Part shown: in pieces, positions 27,889 to 37,455 of the stretch
Numbering within the stretch: the stretch's first letter is position 1
How the letters are laid out: the number at the start of each line of letters is the position of its first letter
Assembly (NCBI GenBank): GCA_029248525.1
Contig: JAQWJE010000035.1
Location: 62,001 to 126,000, forward strand
Length of the DNA stretch: 64,000 nucleotides
DNA from: Candidatus Binatia bacterium
GTDB taxonomy: Bacteria > Desulfobacterota > Binatia > UBA12015
Direction of reading: 5' to 3'
The notes under the pieces: generated by a model
Database searches by the model: none
Told to the model about the DNA's origin: nothing
What the model saw: the letters and a program-made list of their open reading frames with translations, nothing else
Program-made: the position numbers and the translations under genes

Positions 27889-27929
27889 GACAAATTCTTG
27901 CGTTTGGGCCCGGGTGTTGCGAATTTGTC
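27889..27929. repeat. Inverted repeat before the CCA-adding enzyme gene
   Basis: GACAAATTC (27889-27897) and GAATTTGTC (27921-27929) form a perfect 9-bp inverted repeat with 23 bases between, ending 5 bases before the ATG at 27935. In RNA it would sequester the ribosome-binding region. Confidence 0.4.
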
Positions 27930-27934
27930 GGACG

Positions 27935-29302
27935 ATGCAGTCGGGCGGCGAAGAGAAGGTTCCGGTTTCCTCCGGCGAAGTTCGCAAGGGAGCGGAAGAG
28001 GTGTGCCGTCGACTGCACGAGGCCGGCTACGAGGCTCTTTTTGCCGGCGGTTGTGTCCGTGATCTGGGCCTCGGCACCGATCCTGTCGATTTCGATATTG
28101 CGACCTCGGCCCGCCCCGATGATGTAGCGGCGCTTTTCTCGCGGACGGTTCCCGTGGGTGCGCGGTTTGGCGTCACGCTTGTCGTGACCGAAAAGGGCGC
28201 CTTTGAGGTCACCACTTTTCGCAGCGATGGGGATTATCTCGACCACCGACGGCCCAGCCAGATCACTTATTCCGACGCTCGCGGCGACGCTGCCCGACGG
28301 GATTTCACCATCAACGGGATGTTTCTCGATCCGCGGACCGATGAGATCATCGACTATGTAGGGGGGCAGGCCGACCTTGCGGCAGGACTCGTTCGCGCGA
28401 TCGGGGATCCGGAGGAACGTTTCCGGGAGGACCGACTCCGCATGATTCGGGCGGTTCGCTTTGCTGCAAAATTGCGGTCCACCATCGACCCGCCCACGCT
28501 TGCGGCGGTACAAGCCAAAGCACCGAAAATCCTCGATATTGCCTGGGAGAGAATTGGCGACGAGTTACGCAAGATCCTGGCAGACGGAGAGGCCTCCAGA
28601 GCCTTGGCCCTGCTTTCCGAAACCGGCCTGCTCGCCCGGATTCTACCCGAAATCGAGGCGATGCAGGGTGTGGCTCAATCGCCTGATCATCACCCCGAGG
28701 GCGATGTGTTCACGCATACCCGCCTCTGCGTCGCGGGTCTCGAGGAGGGCCATGACGAGGCCCTTCGGCTGGCCGTTCTGCTGCACGACGTTGCCAAGCC
28801 GCTTTGTGCCGAAACCGACGGGGACGGACGCATCCGTTTTTACGGGCACTGCGAGCGTGGCGGCGAGATGGCGCGCAAAATCTGCGAGAGGCTTCGTTAC
28901 AGCAACGCGGTTCGCGACAAGGTGAGCTGGCTGGTGACCCACCACCTGCGACATTTGAATGCGCGTCAGATGCGGCTTTCCACTCTGAAGAGATTCTTGG
29001 CCGAGCCGTTTTTTGACGATCTTCTGGAGTTGATCCGGATCGACACGCTCGCGGGTTCGGGCAATCTCGATCTATGGCATTTTCTCAAGAATCAACAGCG
29101 AGAGATGTCGAGCGCCGAGGTGGCCCCGGAGCCACTGGTGAGAGGGGCGGACCTGCTTGCCTTGGGGTACAAAGCCGGGCCGGGCATGCGAGAGATTCTC
29201 GATGCGACCTATGACGCGCAACTCGAAGGGGTGTTCCTGGAGGCGAAGAGCGCTCGTGCTTGGGTCTTGCAGGAGTTTTCGCTGCCGAAAAACGCATCTT
29301 GA
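27935..29302 (+). CDS. CCA tRNA nucleotidyltransferase / poly(A) polymerase family, with HD domain
   Basis: A 455-residue class II nucleotidyltransferase: AGGCVRDLGLGTDPVDFDIAT (two catalytic Asp in DFD), RRDFTINGMFLD, REDRLRMIRAVRFAAKL, then an HD domain with VFTHTRLC and LLHDVAKP. The HD domain and length agree with bacterial CCA-adding or A-adding enzymes; which of CCA, A or poly(A) it adds cannot be decided from the sequence. The frame opens earlier (27884) but the ATG at 27935 matches the family N-terminus. Confidence 0.9.
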   Translation: MQSGGEEKVPVSSGEVRKGAEEVCRRLHEAGYEALFAGGCVRDLGLGTDPVDFDIATSARPDDVAALFSRTVPVGARFGVTLVVTEKGAFEVTTFRSDGDYLDHRRPSQITYSDARGDAARRDFTINGMFLDPRTDEIIDYVGGQADLAAGLVRAIGDPEERFREDRLRMIRAVRFAAKLRSTIDPPTLAAVQAKAPKILDIAWERIGDELRKILADGEASRALALLSETGLLARILPEIEAMQGVAQSPDHHPEGDVFTHTRLCVAGLEEGHDEALRLAVLLHDVAKPLCAETDGDGRIRFYGHCERGGEMARKICERLRYSNAVRDKVSWLVTHHLRHLNARQMRLSTLKRFLAEPFFDDLLELIRIDTLAGSGNLDLWHFLKNQQREMSSAEVAPEPLVRGADLLALGYKAGPGMREILDATYDAQLEGVFLEAKSARAWVLQEFSLPKNAS

Positions 29303-29422
29303 AACAAGGATCGGGAGTTCGCCATAGGGAAGGCTCTCCATGCGGCCGCGAGCATCGCGGCTTCAGCGCCACGAGGAGTTTTGGGCTGTTCCATAAGCGC
29401 CTAGGCTGCTAGGGGTGTACCC

Positions 29423-30580
29423 GTGGATTCGTCCGAGAAAGCCCCAGCAAGCAGTGATTTGACCCCGGTAGTCTCCCAAGGTGAAGAGCAATTCCAGCGG
29501 GTTTTTGCCGAGGCTCCGATCGGGATGGCACTTTTCGATTCCGAGTATCGTTTCGTTCTCGTCAATCGTGCGCTGGCCCAAATGCTCGACACCACCGAAG
29601 AAGCTCTCATGGGAGCATCGTGCGAGAGTATTCTCCAGCCAGATGAGGCGGCAGGTCAGCGTTTGCTTGCCGAGAGGCTTCTGGGCCGTGAGGTGCAGGG
29701 ATACAAGGTGCAACGCCGCTACCCGTCAGGCTCGCGGCCCGAGCGATTCGCCGATGTCACCGTCACGCGGATCGATACCGAGGATGGCGGCGTACTCGGG
29801 CTCGAGATGATCGAAGATATCACCGAGGCCCGGCGGGCCAAGGAGCAGACGAGAGTGCACGAGGCTGAACTGGCTCATGCGACTCGCCTGGCTATGCTGG
29901 GGGAGATGGTGGCCGGTATCGCCCATGAAGTAAACCAACCGCTCGCGGCAATCGTGAACTATGCCAATGGCTCGACGCGGCGTTTGCAATCAGGTGATGT
30001 GCAGGACATGCGCGTGATTCAGGACGCCCTCTCGCGCATCGCCTCGGAAGCCATGCGGGCCAGTGAAATTGTTCGTCGCCTGAAAAGCCTTGCGCGAAAG
30101 GAATCGGTCCAGCGCGAACGACAGCCGCTCGAGGAAATTGCCGAGAGGACTTTGCGTCTGGTCGAGTCGGAGGTGCAGGCCAAGGACGTGACGATTGTGA
30201 TGGATCTGGCTCGCGAAATTCCGCCGGTGCTGGTGGACCCGATTCAGATCGAGCAAATAGTTTTGAATCTGGTCCGAAATGCCTGTGAGGCGATGCTCGA
30301 GCAATCCGACCCGAAACGGGTGACAATCCGAACTTTTCGTGAAGGAGACGAAAGCGTTGCGATCTCGGTTGCTGATAATGGCCCGGGTCTGAGCCCTGCA
30401 CTCCTCCATCGCGTTTTTGATGCATTTTTCACAACGAAACGAAGTGGTCTGGGGATGGGCTTGTCGATCAGTCGATCGATTGCAGAGTCCCATCACGGGC
30501 GACTTTGGGCTGAAGAAAATGCGCCACAGGGAACCGTTTTCACCCTGGCGCTCCCCATCTTTGGAGGTAATGAAAATTGA
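29423..30580 (+). CDS. PAS-domain sensor histidine kinase (FixL-like)
   Basis: A 385-residue soluble kinase without membrane segments. A PAS domain (~20-140, QRVFAEAPIGMALFD) is followed by the HisKA helix with GIAHEVNQPLAAIVNYANG (phospho-acceptor His168) and an HATPase_c domain with N-box LVRNACEAM, DNGPG and GLGMGLS. The H-box AHEVNQPL is typical of FixL/DctB/TodS relatives. PAS lacks any obvious haem-binding His, so oxygen sensing is not shown. GTG start with AGGGG upstream. It overlaps its response regulator. Confidence 0.9.
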   Translation: MDSSEKAPASSDLTPVVSQGEEQFQRVFAEAPIGMALFDSEYRFVLVNRALAQMLDTTEEALMGASCESILQPDEAAGQRLLAERLLGREVQGYKVQRRYPSGSRPERFADVTVTRIDTEDGGVLGLEMIEDITEARRAKEQTRVHEAELAHATRLAMLGEMVAGIAHEVNQPLAAIVNYANGSTRRLQSGDVQDMRVIQDALSRIASEAMRASEIVRRLKSLARKESVQRERQPLEEIAERTLRLVESEVQAKDVTIVMDLAREIPPVLVDPIQIEQIVLNLVRNACEAMLEQSDPKRVTIRTFREGDESVAISVADNGPGLSPALLHRVFDAFFTTKRSGLGMGLSISRSIAESHHGRLWAEENAPQGTVFTLALPIFGGNEN

Positions 30581-31182
30581 GCGAATCTTCTTCTGTTTAT
30601 GTGGTGGACGATGATCCAGCGATGCGTGATTCCCTGAAATGGCTCCTGGAGTCCGTTGATTTTCAGGTGCATGTTTTTGAGAGTGCGACGTCATTTCTGG
30701 AGGAGTACGGGGGGCAACGACCAGCTTGTCTGGTGCTGGACGTTCGGATGCCGGGGATGAGTGGACTTGATTTGCAGGACGAACTCGTTCGGCGCGGTAT
30801 TACAATCCCCATGATCATGATCAGCGCGCATGGCGATGTGCCGGTGGCGGTGCGTGCGCTCAAAACGGGAGCTATCGATTTTATCGAGAAGCCATTCAGC
30901 GACCAATTGCTTTTGGATCGCGTCCGACAAGCTCTCCATAATGACCAGCAGGCCAGTGAAACCGATGAGGTCAAGGAAACGATCCGCGCTCGGAAGGCAT
31001 CTTTGACGCCCCGGGAAAAAGAAGTGATGGAACTGGTTGTCGCTGGTAACCCCAACAAATCAGTTGCCTCTCACTTGGGGCTAAGCCAGAAGACAGTCGA
31101 AATTCACCGGGCCCGAGTCATGTCCAAGATGTCCGCAGGTTCCCTCGCCGAGTTGGTGCGTGACTGTTTGATGCTGAAATAA
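30577..31182 (+). CDS. FixJ-family response regulator
   Basis: A 201-residue two-domain regulator: receiver domain with acceptor Asp55 (CLVLDVRMPG), FIEKPF lysine, and a C-terminal LuxR-type helix-turn-helix from LTPREKEVMELVVAG to VEIHRARVMSKM. The TTG start at 30577 overlaps the kinase stop and follows GGAGG at 9 bases. It forms a cognate pair with the kinase just before it. Its targets are not visible here. Confidence 0.9.
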   Translation: MSESSSVYVVDDDPAMRDSLKWLLESVDFQVHVFESATSFLEEYGGQRPACLVLDVRMPGMSGLDLQDELVRRGITIPMIMISAHGDVPVAVRALKTGAIDFIEKPFSDQLLLDRVRQALHNDQQASETDEVKETIRARKASLTPREKEVMELVVAGNPNKSVASHLGLSQKTVEIHRARVMSKMSAGSLAELVRDCLMLK

Positions 31183-31232
31183 TCCGGTAGCCGACCCCCG
31201 GATGACGGTGCTCAATAGAGAGGCCTGACCGT

Positions 31233-31547
31233 CTAATCGTCTTCCGGATCGGCTTCTTGCAAGGTGTTGCTCCAGAAGGTTCCCTTGGCAAGGTACCAGA
31301 CCAGAGCCCCGGCGGCTGCATACATCAGGACACCCTCAACGACGCCCAAACCCCCGCCGAGGATCATCACGGTGACCACGAGAATTGTCGAAATGATGGC
31401 AACGACTTTCTCGATGCGCTCTTCGCGATCTCTCTCGGCGACGACGAATTCGGTCACCGAGGTCCCACAATGGGGACATCGGCCCGCGGGTTTCCGAATC
31501 AGCTTTTCGCCGCATTCGGGGCAGGGTGGGTAGGAATGAACCGGCAT
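31233..31547 (-). CDS. Zinc-ribbon membrane protein
   Basis: A 104-residue protein with a short N-terminal zinc ribbon (CPECGEK...CPHCG, cysteines at ~9, 12, 24, 27), a charged linker and two hydrophobic segments (~47-67 and ~70-85). Function unknown. It is the convergent neighbour of the FixJ-like gene. Confidence 0.65.
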   Translation of the reverse strand: MPVHSYPPCPECGEKLIRKPAGRCPHCGTSVTEFVVAERDREERIEKVVAIISTILVVTVMILGGGLGVVEGVLMYAAAGALVWYLAKGTFWSNTLQEADPEDD

Positions 31548-31587
31548 CGCAGTCCCCCAACCCTAGGAGGTTCCCTGCAGCCAGGCA

Positions 31588-31603
31588 AGTCTCGTCCGAG
31601 ACT
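31588..31603. terminator. Perfect inverted repeat between two minus-strand genes
   Basis: AGTCTCG and CGAGACT are exact inverted 7-base arms with a 2-base loop. It lies 28 bases after the stop of the unknown gene at 31631-32038 and may end its transcript, though no T-run follows. Confidence 0.35.
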
Positions 31604-31630
31604 CCCGAGCGCCGGCCAGATCCGCTGCGA

Positions 31631-32038
31631 TCAGGCTGCTTTTTGAATGCGGCGTCGAGGGTCGTCTAGGTGTCGCGCTTGAATACGAACGCGGGTGTGA
31701 CGATTTTCCTCAAACCAGGTGAGAAGGCCCTTTTTCAGATGCTCGGCATTGATATCGAGTGAGTCGCAAATCGTTCCGTAGCAAAAAAGGTCGTCCCGCG
31801 AGGGGTCACTGACCCAGCGCAGGGCTTCGCTGAAGAGCGCGCGCCCATTGGGGTCGGTAGCGAAGGCAAATTTCTGAAAGGTCTCCAGCCCATCCTGCAG
31901 CACGGCGGCGAGCAGTCGATGCTCCCCGGAAAGTGCTGCTGCACTGGCGAAAAGTCCAGAAAACTGAGTTGGCGTTACGATATCGGGCTGGAGGAGGCCC
32001 GAGTCCGTATCTTCCCGAGTGAGAACCGAATATTCCAT
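31631..32038 (-). CDS. Protein of unknown function downstream of the ISC operon
   Basis: A 135-residue soluble protein with no recognised family. It contains a predicted helical core (FSGLFASAAALSGEHRLLAAVL) and a C-terminal basic end. It follows the Rrf2 gene by 31 bases on the same strand and could be the last gene of that operon. Confidence 0.6.
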   Translation of the reverse strand: MEYSVLTREDTDSGLLQPDIVTPTQFSGLFASAAALSGEHRLLAAVLQDGLETFQKFAFATDPNGRALFSEALRWVSDPSRDDLFCYGTICDSLDINAEHLKKGLLTWFEENRHTRVRIQARHLDDPRRRIQKAA

Positions 32039-32069
32039 GCCTCGATAGACGGGGCGGGCGTTCGGGTAT

Positions 32070-32522
32070 TCAGAGGTTTGCCGATGATTGCTCTGAAATC
32101 TGCGCCGGATGGGCTGAAATTATCAAATCCGCGAGTTTGGTAGCTGAGAATAGATCATCGAGGCGTCGCTGTCCCTCTGCCCAAATTCTGCGCATGCCGC
32201 AGCTGGAACTCATGGAACATTGATCATTTTCTCCGATGCAGACATTCAGAGCGAGTGGCCCCTCGACAGCCTCCATCACCTCCTGAAAGGAAACCTCGTC
32301 GGGACTGCGAGCAAGCAGATAGCCCCCGCGCGCACCGCGGCGCGAAACAACGACACCGTCCTGAATCAAATCCTGGAGGATTTTTTCCAGAAATTTCTTC
32401 GGAATTCCTTCAACCTCGGAGATCTCGGAAACCGAGGCCGGTTGTTCCGGCTCTTGCCGAGCGAGGTGAATGGCTGCACGCAGGGCATAATCGACGCGTC
32501 TGCTCACTTGCATCAAGGACAT
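32070..32522 (-). CDS. Rrf2/IscR-family transcriptional regulator
   Basis: A 150-residue winged-helix regulator: RRVDYALRAAIHLARQ, the recognition region IPKKFLEKILQDLIQDGVV, and RGARGGYLLA. A C-x6-C-x5-C motif in NVCIGENDQCSMSSSCG is in the place of the Fe-S ligands of IscR. It probably senses Fe-S status and controls the ISC operon upstream of it. Unlike E. coli, where iscR is first, it is at the 3' end of the operon here. Confidence 0.88.
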   Translation of the reverse strand: MSLMQVSRRVDYALRAAIHLARQEPEQPASVSEISEVEGIPKKFLEKILQDLIQDGVVVSRRGARGGYLLARSPDEVSFQEVMEAVEGPLALNVCIGENDQCSMSSSCGMRRIWAEGQRRLDDLFSATKLADLIISAHPAQISEQSSANL

Positions 32523-32547
32523 GGGATCGCCTCCAGAGATATTTTCA

Positions 32548-32871
32548 TCAGATTTCCGGAATCTCGATTTCGACGTCGCCTTCGACCACGGCCTGACAAC
32601 CGAGTCGAGAATAGGGGGTCAGCCCCGGGGCTTCGTCCAGTTTGTCTTCTTCATCCTCGGCCATCTCGGAAAGGTTCTCCTCGCCCTTCCGAATAATCAC
32701 GTGGCAGGTCACGCAGGCGCAGTTGCCGCCGCAATTATGTTCAAGGTCGATGCCGGCTTGCAGCGCAATATCAAGAATCGATCCCGGCTTTCCGTCGTGA
32801 CTATAGGGGTAGTCAGCGTCATCAACGACGACCGTCATGTTCTGTTTGAGAAAGGTTACTTTATGTTTCAT
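32548..32871 (-). CDS. fdx: [2Fe-2S] ferredoxin of the ISC system
   Basis: A 107-residue adrenodoxin-type ferredoxin. Ligand cysteines lie in [10 protein letters not shown] (47, 53, 56) and in YSRLGCQ (~93). It donates electrons for cluster assembly on IscU. The ATG overlaps the hscA stop (ATGA), which also supports the ISC role. Confidence 0.93.
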   Translation of the reverse strand: MKHKVTFLKQNMTVVVDDADYPYSHDGKPGSILDIALQAGIDLEHNCGGNCACVTCHVIIRKGEENLSEMAEDEEDKLDEAPGLTPYSRLGCQAVVEGDVEIEIPEI

Positions 32872-34700
32872 GACTCCCCCGTCAGTTCGTCGACGTTTCG
32901 GGTCGAGACCGCAACTTTGATGGATGCATCCATGATTCGTTGCGCAAAGGGTCCGCTCGCCTCGTTGAGTTTTTCAGTGAGGTCGCGAATATGATTGTAA
33001 TCATCCCCCTGGCACGCCTCGCGGAGGCTGCCGGCTGCCGCGTCAATCGTCTGGATCTCGGCGTCATCGAGTAGTTGCCCGTGAGACTCGCGAGCACTAT
33101 CGCTCCCGTGCAGAAGGGTTTCCGCCTCGATGCGAGCCTCGATCAATTGGCGGGCCGCGAAGTCCTCTTCGGCCAGATCGAAAGACTCCTCGAGCATATT
33201 CTCGATGGTCTCATCGTCGATTCCATAGCTGGGCTTCACGTCGACGGATTGTTCGGTGTTGGTTCGCTCGTCGCGCGCCGAAACCGAAAGAATACCATTG
33301 GCATCGATGATGAAAGTGATTTCGACGCGCGGGAGGCCGGCGATTTGGGGTGGAATGGGCACGCGGAATTTCGCCAGGCTTCGACAATCGCTTGCGAGTT
33401 CTCGCTCGCCCTGCAGGACGTGCACCTCGACATGCGTCTGGTTGTCGATCGCGGTGGTGAATTGTTCCCGGGCTGCAGCGGGGATCGTCGTGTTCCGATC
33501 GATCAGTCGCGAGAGAACCCCCCCCATGGTTTCAATGCCCAGCGAGAGAGGGACGACATCGAGCAGCAGCATATCGCTATTGCTCCCCGAGAGGATTCCC
33601 GCCTGAATTGATGCCCCCATGGCGACAACTCCATCGGGATCGACATCGTCGAGGGGTTTTTTGCCAAAGAGTGCGGCCACTTCGCTTTTGACCTTCGGAA
33701 CTCTTGTTGAGCCTCCGACCAGAATAACTTCGTCGATTTCTGCGGCATCTACGCCGGCATCTGTCAGCGCTCGCTTGCAATGCTCGATGGCTTTCCGAAC
33801 GAGGGGTTCGATGGCCTGCTCGAAATCCTCTCGCAGGATCTCGAGAACTCTGGTTCCTCCGGGTAGGGATATATTGACCACGGTGGAGGTCTCTTCGGTC
33901 AGCGCGTGCTTGGCTTCGACGGCAGCTGCGAGCAGCAGCGCTCGGGTGCGGGGGTCGGCAACTTCGGCATCGGATAGCGTGCAGCGCTCTTCCAGAAGTG
34001 TGGCGATCTTCTGGTCGAAATCATCACCGCCCAAACGGGTATCGCCTCCAGTGGAGAGCACTTCGGAGAGTCCCTCTCGCATATGGAGAATGGAAACGTC
34101 GAAGGTTCCGCCGCCCAGATCAAAAACGGCAATGCGTGCTTCTTCGCGGGCTTCCAGACCATAGGCCAGAGCGGCAGCGGTGGGTTCGTTGACCAGGCGA
34201 AGGACTTCCAGGCCGGCCAGCCGGCCTGCGTCGCGAGTTGCCTGACGTTGGCTGTCGTCGAAGTATGCGGGCACGGTGATCACCGCCCGAGTCACAGGTT
34301 CCTCGTAATATGCTTCCGCTCTTCGCTTGAGTTCTCGCAGAATCAGGGAGGACGCCTCCGGCGGTGTGACTGTTTCCTGCGCATCACCGGCTCGAACCTC
34401 CATCTGTAGATGGCCCTCGGTGTCCTTGAATCGGTAGCGCTCCTGATCGGCTGCATCGAGATGTTCGCGGCCGATGCCCATGAATCGTTTCAGGGAAAGC
34501 AGCGAAGCTTCGGGGTGGAGAGGGGCTCGGTCTCGGGCGCTGTCGCCCACGAGAAAACTTCCATCAGGGAGCAGGGAGATCGCTGAGGGCAGGATCAGAC
34601 GACCGCTCTGTGGATCGGCGAGCAATTCGGGTTTCCCCTCATGCAGCCTTCCGACAAGGGAGTTTGTCGTACCGAGATCGATTCCAATAATGGGTGGCAT
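32868..34700 (-). CDS. hscA: Fe-S chaperone HscA (Hsp70)
   Basis: A 610-residue Hsp70 of the ISC type: [13 protein letters not shown] at the start, [15 protein letters not shown], the phosphate loop GGDDFD, and the substrate-binding domain with [14 protein letters not shown]. It binds the LPPVK motif of IscU with HscB and releases the cluster. It starts 3 bases after hscB stops. Confidence 0.93.
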   Translation of the reverse strand: MPPIIGIDLGTTNSLVGRLHEGKPELLADPQSGRLILPSAISLLPDGSFLVGDSARDRAPLHPEASLLSLKRFMGIGREHLDAADQERYRFKDTEGHLQMEVRAGDAQETVTPPEASSLILRELKRRAEAYYEEPVTRAVITVPAYFDDSQRQATRDAGRLAGLEVLRLVNEPTAAALAYGLEAREEARIAVFDLGGGTFDVSILHMREGLSEVLSTGGDTRLGGDDFDQKIATLLEERCTLSDAEVADPRTRALLLAAAVEAKHALTEETSTVVNISLPGGTRVLEILREDFEQAIEPLVRKAIEHCKRALTDAGVDAAEIDEVILVGGSTRVPKVKSEVAALFGKKPLDDVDPDGVVAMGASIQAGILSGSNSDMLLLDVVPLSLGIETMGGVLSRLIDRNTTIPAAAREQFTTAIDNQTHVEVHVLQGERELASDCRSLAKFRVPIPPQIAGLPRVEITFIIDANGILSVSARDERTNTEQSVDVKPSYGIDDETIENMLEESFDLAEEDFAARQLIEARIEAETLLHGSDSARESHGQLLDDAEIQTIDAAAGSLREACQGDDYNHIRDLTEKLNEASGPFAQRIMDASIKVAVSTRNVDELTGES

Positions 34701-34703
34701 GCT

Positions 34704-35333
34704 CTACGCTTCCTTGAGGGCTCGACGAATATCGCGAACCAGAGTGGCTAGATAAGACAGTTCGGAGAGAATGTTCTTCAGGTCAGCGAGTGCTCCCGAT
34801 TTTTCGTCTCCGTCTGCAGGCCATTCCTGCAGGATCTCTTCGATCCGAGTGCGGTCGGATTCTCGTCGCGATTCGAGATTTTCCAGTCTTTCCTCGAGAC
34901 TGTCTCGGACTTTTCCCGGCCCTTCATCGATCGCCAGCAATTCTTCCTGAACCTCGAAGACCAATGCTGCGAGTGCTGGCGGGACTTGATTGTTGTTTTT
35001 CCCCAGAGGCTCGGATTGTCGCTCCAACCACCAGCGGCCCCGACTCTCCGGGTCGCGCAGTGTTTGCCAGGCCGCGTTCAGCAATGCAGAGCCGGCGACG
35101 CTGGCGCGGAGTTCCTCCGGTGTCGCGTTCGGAAAGCGGTCTGGGTGCAAGCGCCGGGTAAGCTCGTACCAGGTTTCTTTTAAAGCTCCGACGTCGACGG
35201 AGGGACGATCGGGGAGGCCCAGAACCTCGAGGTAGTCCGTATTGGAGGGTAGCATCTGGACGGCGCCGCACTCGGTGCAGAAAAAGGCCGGGCTCTGCTC
35301 TTTCGAGCAGCGCCAGCATCGAATCCGACCCAT
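34704..35333 (-). CDS. hscB: Co-chaperone HscB with N-terminal four-cysteine metal site
   Basis: A 209-residue J-protein. A C-x2-C...C-x2-C motif (Cys6, Cys9, Cys19, Cys22; RCWRC...FFCTEC) comes first, then a J-domain with the HPD motif at 63-65 (RRLHPDRF), and a C-terminal three-helix region (~105-205) that binds IscU. E. coli HscB (171 residues) lacks the cysteines; metazoan HSC20 has the same tetracysteine domain in the same place. Start at 35333 keeps the metal site and gives an 11-base gap to iscA; the longer frame overlaps iscA. Confidence 0.9.
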   Translation of the reverse strand: MGRIRCWRCSKEQSPAFFCTECGAVQMLPSNTDYLEVLGLPDRPSVDVGALKETWYELTRRLHPDRFPNATPEELRASVAGSALLNAAWQTLRDPESRGRWWLERQSEPLGKNNNQVPPALAALVFEVQEELLAIDEGPGKVRDSLEERLENLESRRESDRTRIEEILQEWPADGDEKSGALADLKNILSELSYLATLVRDIRRALKEA

Positions 35334-35343
35334 GATCGGTCTT

Positions 35344-35682
35344 CTAGATCCCGAAGGATTGCCCACACCCGCAGGTGCGTGAAACATTCGGGTTGTTCAG
35401 TTGGAAGCCCGATTGCATCAGGTCGTCGCTGTAGTCGAGCTCTGTGCCGTTCAGATAGAGGTAGCTTTTCCGATCGACGATGATCCGGGCGCCATCGCGC
35501 TCGAAGACACGATCGCCCTTTCGCTCCTCGTCCAGGTCCATTTTATAGGACAGTCCCGAGCAGCCTCCGCCCACGACCTTCACGCGCAGACCTTTCTCTG
35601 TCTGGGCATCCTCTGCCGTCAGAGACAGGATTTTTTCAATCGCCTGATCGCTCAGTGTGATACCTTTGGGGCCGATAGCCAA
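35344..35682 (-). CDS. iscA: A-type Fe-S carrier IscA
   Basis: A 112-residue A-type carrier with the three conserved cysteines: Cys41 (GGGCSG) and Cys104/Cys106 (RTCGCGQSF). It delivers Fe-S or iron to client proteins. The TTG at 35682 with GGAG about 7 bases upstream begins at the family N-terminus (AIGPKGITLSDQA); the longer ORF would run through the iscU gene. Confidence 0.9.
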   Translation of the reverse strand: MAIGPKGITLSDQAIEKILSLTAEDAQTEKGLRVKVVGGGCSGLSYKMDLDEERKGDRVFERDGARIIVDRKSYLYLNGTELDYSDDLMQSGFQLNNPNVSRTCGCGQSFGI

Positions 35683-35713
35683 CGTTCGCTCCTTCTTGTT
35701 TCCCGAGGCAGGC

Positions 35714-36115
35714 TCAGGAATCTTCCGAAGTGTCCCCGTGCCGAGACTTCCAATCGTTGACGGCCGCCTTGATCGCATCTTCCGCGAGAACGGAACAATG
35801 GATCTTGACGGGAGGCAGCGACAGTTCTTCGACGATGGTTTCGTTGGAGATCCCGGCGACTTCTTCGACGCCCTTACCCTTGACGAGTTCGGTGACATAG
35901 CTCGAGCTCGCGATGGCGCTGCCGCAGCCGAATGTCTTGAACTTGGCGTCTTCGACAACCCCGTCGTCGCTGATCTTCAATTGAAGTTTCATGACATCGC
36001 CGCACTCGGGAGCGCCGACGATCCCCGTGCCGACGTTGTCTTCGTCCTTTTCAAACGAACCGACGTTGCGGGGGTTGGAGTAGTGATCCAGAACTTTGTC
36101 GCTGTAGCTAGCCAT
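35714..36115 (-). CDS. iscU: Fe-S scaffold IscU
   Basis: A 133-residue scaffold with the ligand cysteines Cys38 (PECGD), Cys64 (FGCGSA) and Cys107 (KIHCS), and the HscA-recognition motif LPPVK at 100-104. AGAGGAA lies at 6 bases from the ATG. It sits 24 bases downstream of iscS. Confidence 0.96.
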   Translation of the reverse strand: MASYSDKVLDHYSNPRNVGSFEKDEDNVGTGIVGAPECGDVMKLQLKISDDGVVEDAKFKTFGCGSAIASSSYVTELVKGKGVEEVAGISNETIVEELSLPPVKIHCSVLAEDAIKAAVNDWKSRHGDTSEDS

Positions 36116-36139
36116 TTTCTATTCCTCTGCCATGCCATT

Positions 36140-37393
36140 TCAATGCGAAATGCCGGCGAAGTAGTCCTTCAGGTCGATACCCTCTTTTGCCATTTCGTAG
36201 AGGGGAGAGAGTTCGCGTAGTCTTTTCACTTCGCTGATGACGAGTTTGGCCACCTGATCCACGTCTTCGTCCGTGTTGAAGCGGCCGAGACCGAAGCGAA
36301 TCGAGGTATGAGCCAATTCATCGCCGACGCCCAATGCTTTGAGGACGTAGGAGGGTTCGAGTGTAGCGGAAGTACAGGCGGAACCCGAGGAGACCGCTAC
36401 CGCAGGCTCGTCCGGGTGAGCGGATCCATTGAGACCCATCAGCATGGATTCGCCCTCGATATAAGCGAAACTCAAGTTCAGGTTCCCCGCCAGTCGCTCG
36501 GACGGGTGTCCGTTGAGATAGATTTCGTCCAGTTCGTCGGCGAGGAGCTTGTGAAGTCGCTCGCGCATCCCGAGGACGCGGTCATGATCGGCCTGCATAT
36601 CCTCTTGGGCAATTTCGATTGCCTTGGCAAATCCGACGATTCCCGGCACGTTCAGGGTACCCGATCGCATGCCTCTCTCGTGTCCGCCCCCGTCCATCTG
36701 GGAAGTGATGCGGACGCGCGGTCCTCGGGATCGGACCCAGAGAAGGCCGACGCCCTTCGGGCCGTAAATTTTGTGGGCTGTTGCCGAGAGGAGGTCGATT
36801 CCCAGATCATTGACGTCAATGGGCATCTTGCCGAAGCCCTGCGTGGCGTCGCAGTGAAAGAGAACGCCCTTTTCCTTGGCGATCTTGCCGATCTCGCGGA
36901 TCGGGTGAATGGTGCCGATTTCATTATTCGCGATCATGAAAGACAGCAGGATCGTATCGTCCCCGATGGCATCGCGAATTTCCTGAGGGTCCACCCGACC
37001 GGTCGTATCCACGCCCAGGTAGGTGACGCGGGCTTTACCGGCGCGCTCGAGGGCCTTGCAGGTGTCGAGAACCGCCTTGTGCTCGGTGACACAGGTGATG
37101 ATGTGGTTGCCCTTGTCCTTGTAGAACTCGGCGGCGCCTTTGATGGCGACGTTATCCGACTCGGTTGCACCCGAGAGCCAGACGATTTCTTTGGCTTTGC
37201 CCCCGATCAGGCCGGCGGCGATCTCGCGGGCTTGATCTACCGCCTGCTCAGCCTCCCACCCATACGGGTGGTTACGGCTCGATGCGTTGCCGAACGAATC
37301 GGTCAGGTAGGGCATCATGGCGTCCAGCACTCGAGGATCGAGTGGGGAGGTCGCGTGATTATCCATGTAAATTCTGCGTTTTTCCGATGACAT
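36140..37393 (-). CDS. iscS: Cysteine desulfurase IscS
   Basis: A 417-residue PLP enzyme taking sulfur from L-cysteine for Fe-S assembly and other thio-modifications. PLP-lysine Lys208 ([11 protein letters not shown]), catalytic Cys340 on the flexible loop ([17 protein letters not shown]), group I type. It is the first gene of the operon iscS-iscU-iscA-hscB-hscA-fdx-rrf2. Confidence 0.95.
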   Translation of the reverse strand: MSSEKRRIYMDNHATSPLDPRVLDAMMPYLTDSFGNASSRNHPYGWEAEQAVDQAREIAAGLIGGKAKEIVWLSGATESDNVAIKGAAEFYKDKGNHIITCVTEHKAVLDTCKALERAGKARVTYLGVDTTGRVDPQEIRDAIGDDTILLSFMIANNEIGTIHPIREIGKIAKEKGVLFHCDATQGFGKMPIDVNDLGIDLLSATAHKIYGPKGVGLLWVRSRGPRVRITSQMDGGGHERGMRSGTLNVPGIVGFAKAIEIAQEDMQADHDRVLGMRERLHKLLADELDEIYLNGHPSERLAGNLNLSFAYIEGESMLMGLNGSAHPDEPAVAVSSGSACTSATLEPSYVLKALGVGDELAHTSIRFGLGRFNTDEDVDQVAKLVISEVKRLRELSPLYEMAKEGIDLKDYFAGISH

Positions 37394-37455
37394 TCCTGTA
37401 GAACCTCGGGAAATGCCCGAACGTGGCGCGGGCAGAAAGCCTATTCAGACCTATC

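Noticed and set aside
29346-29360. Short hairpin CCGCGA/TCGCGG after the CCA-adding enzyme gene
   Set aside because: Six base pairs in GC-rich sequence with no T-run is close to chance; not listed as terminator.
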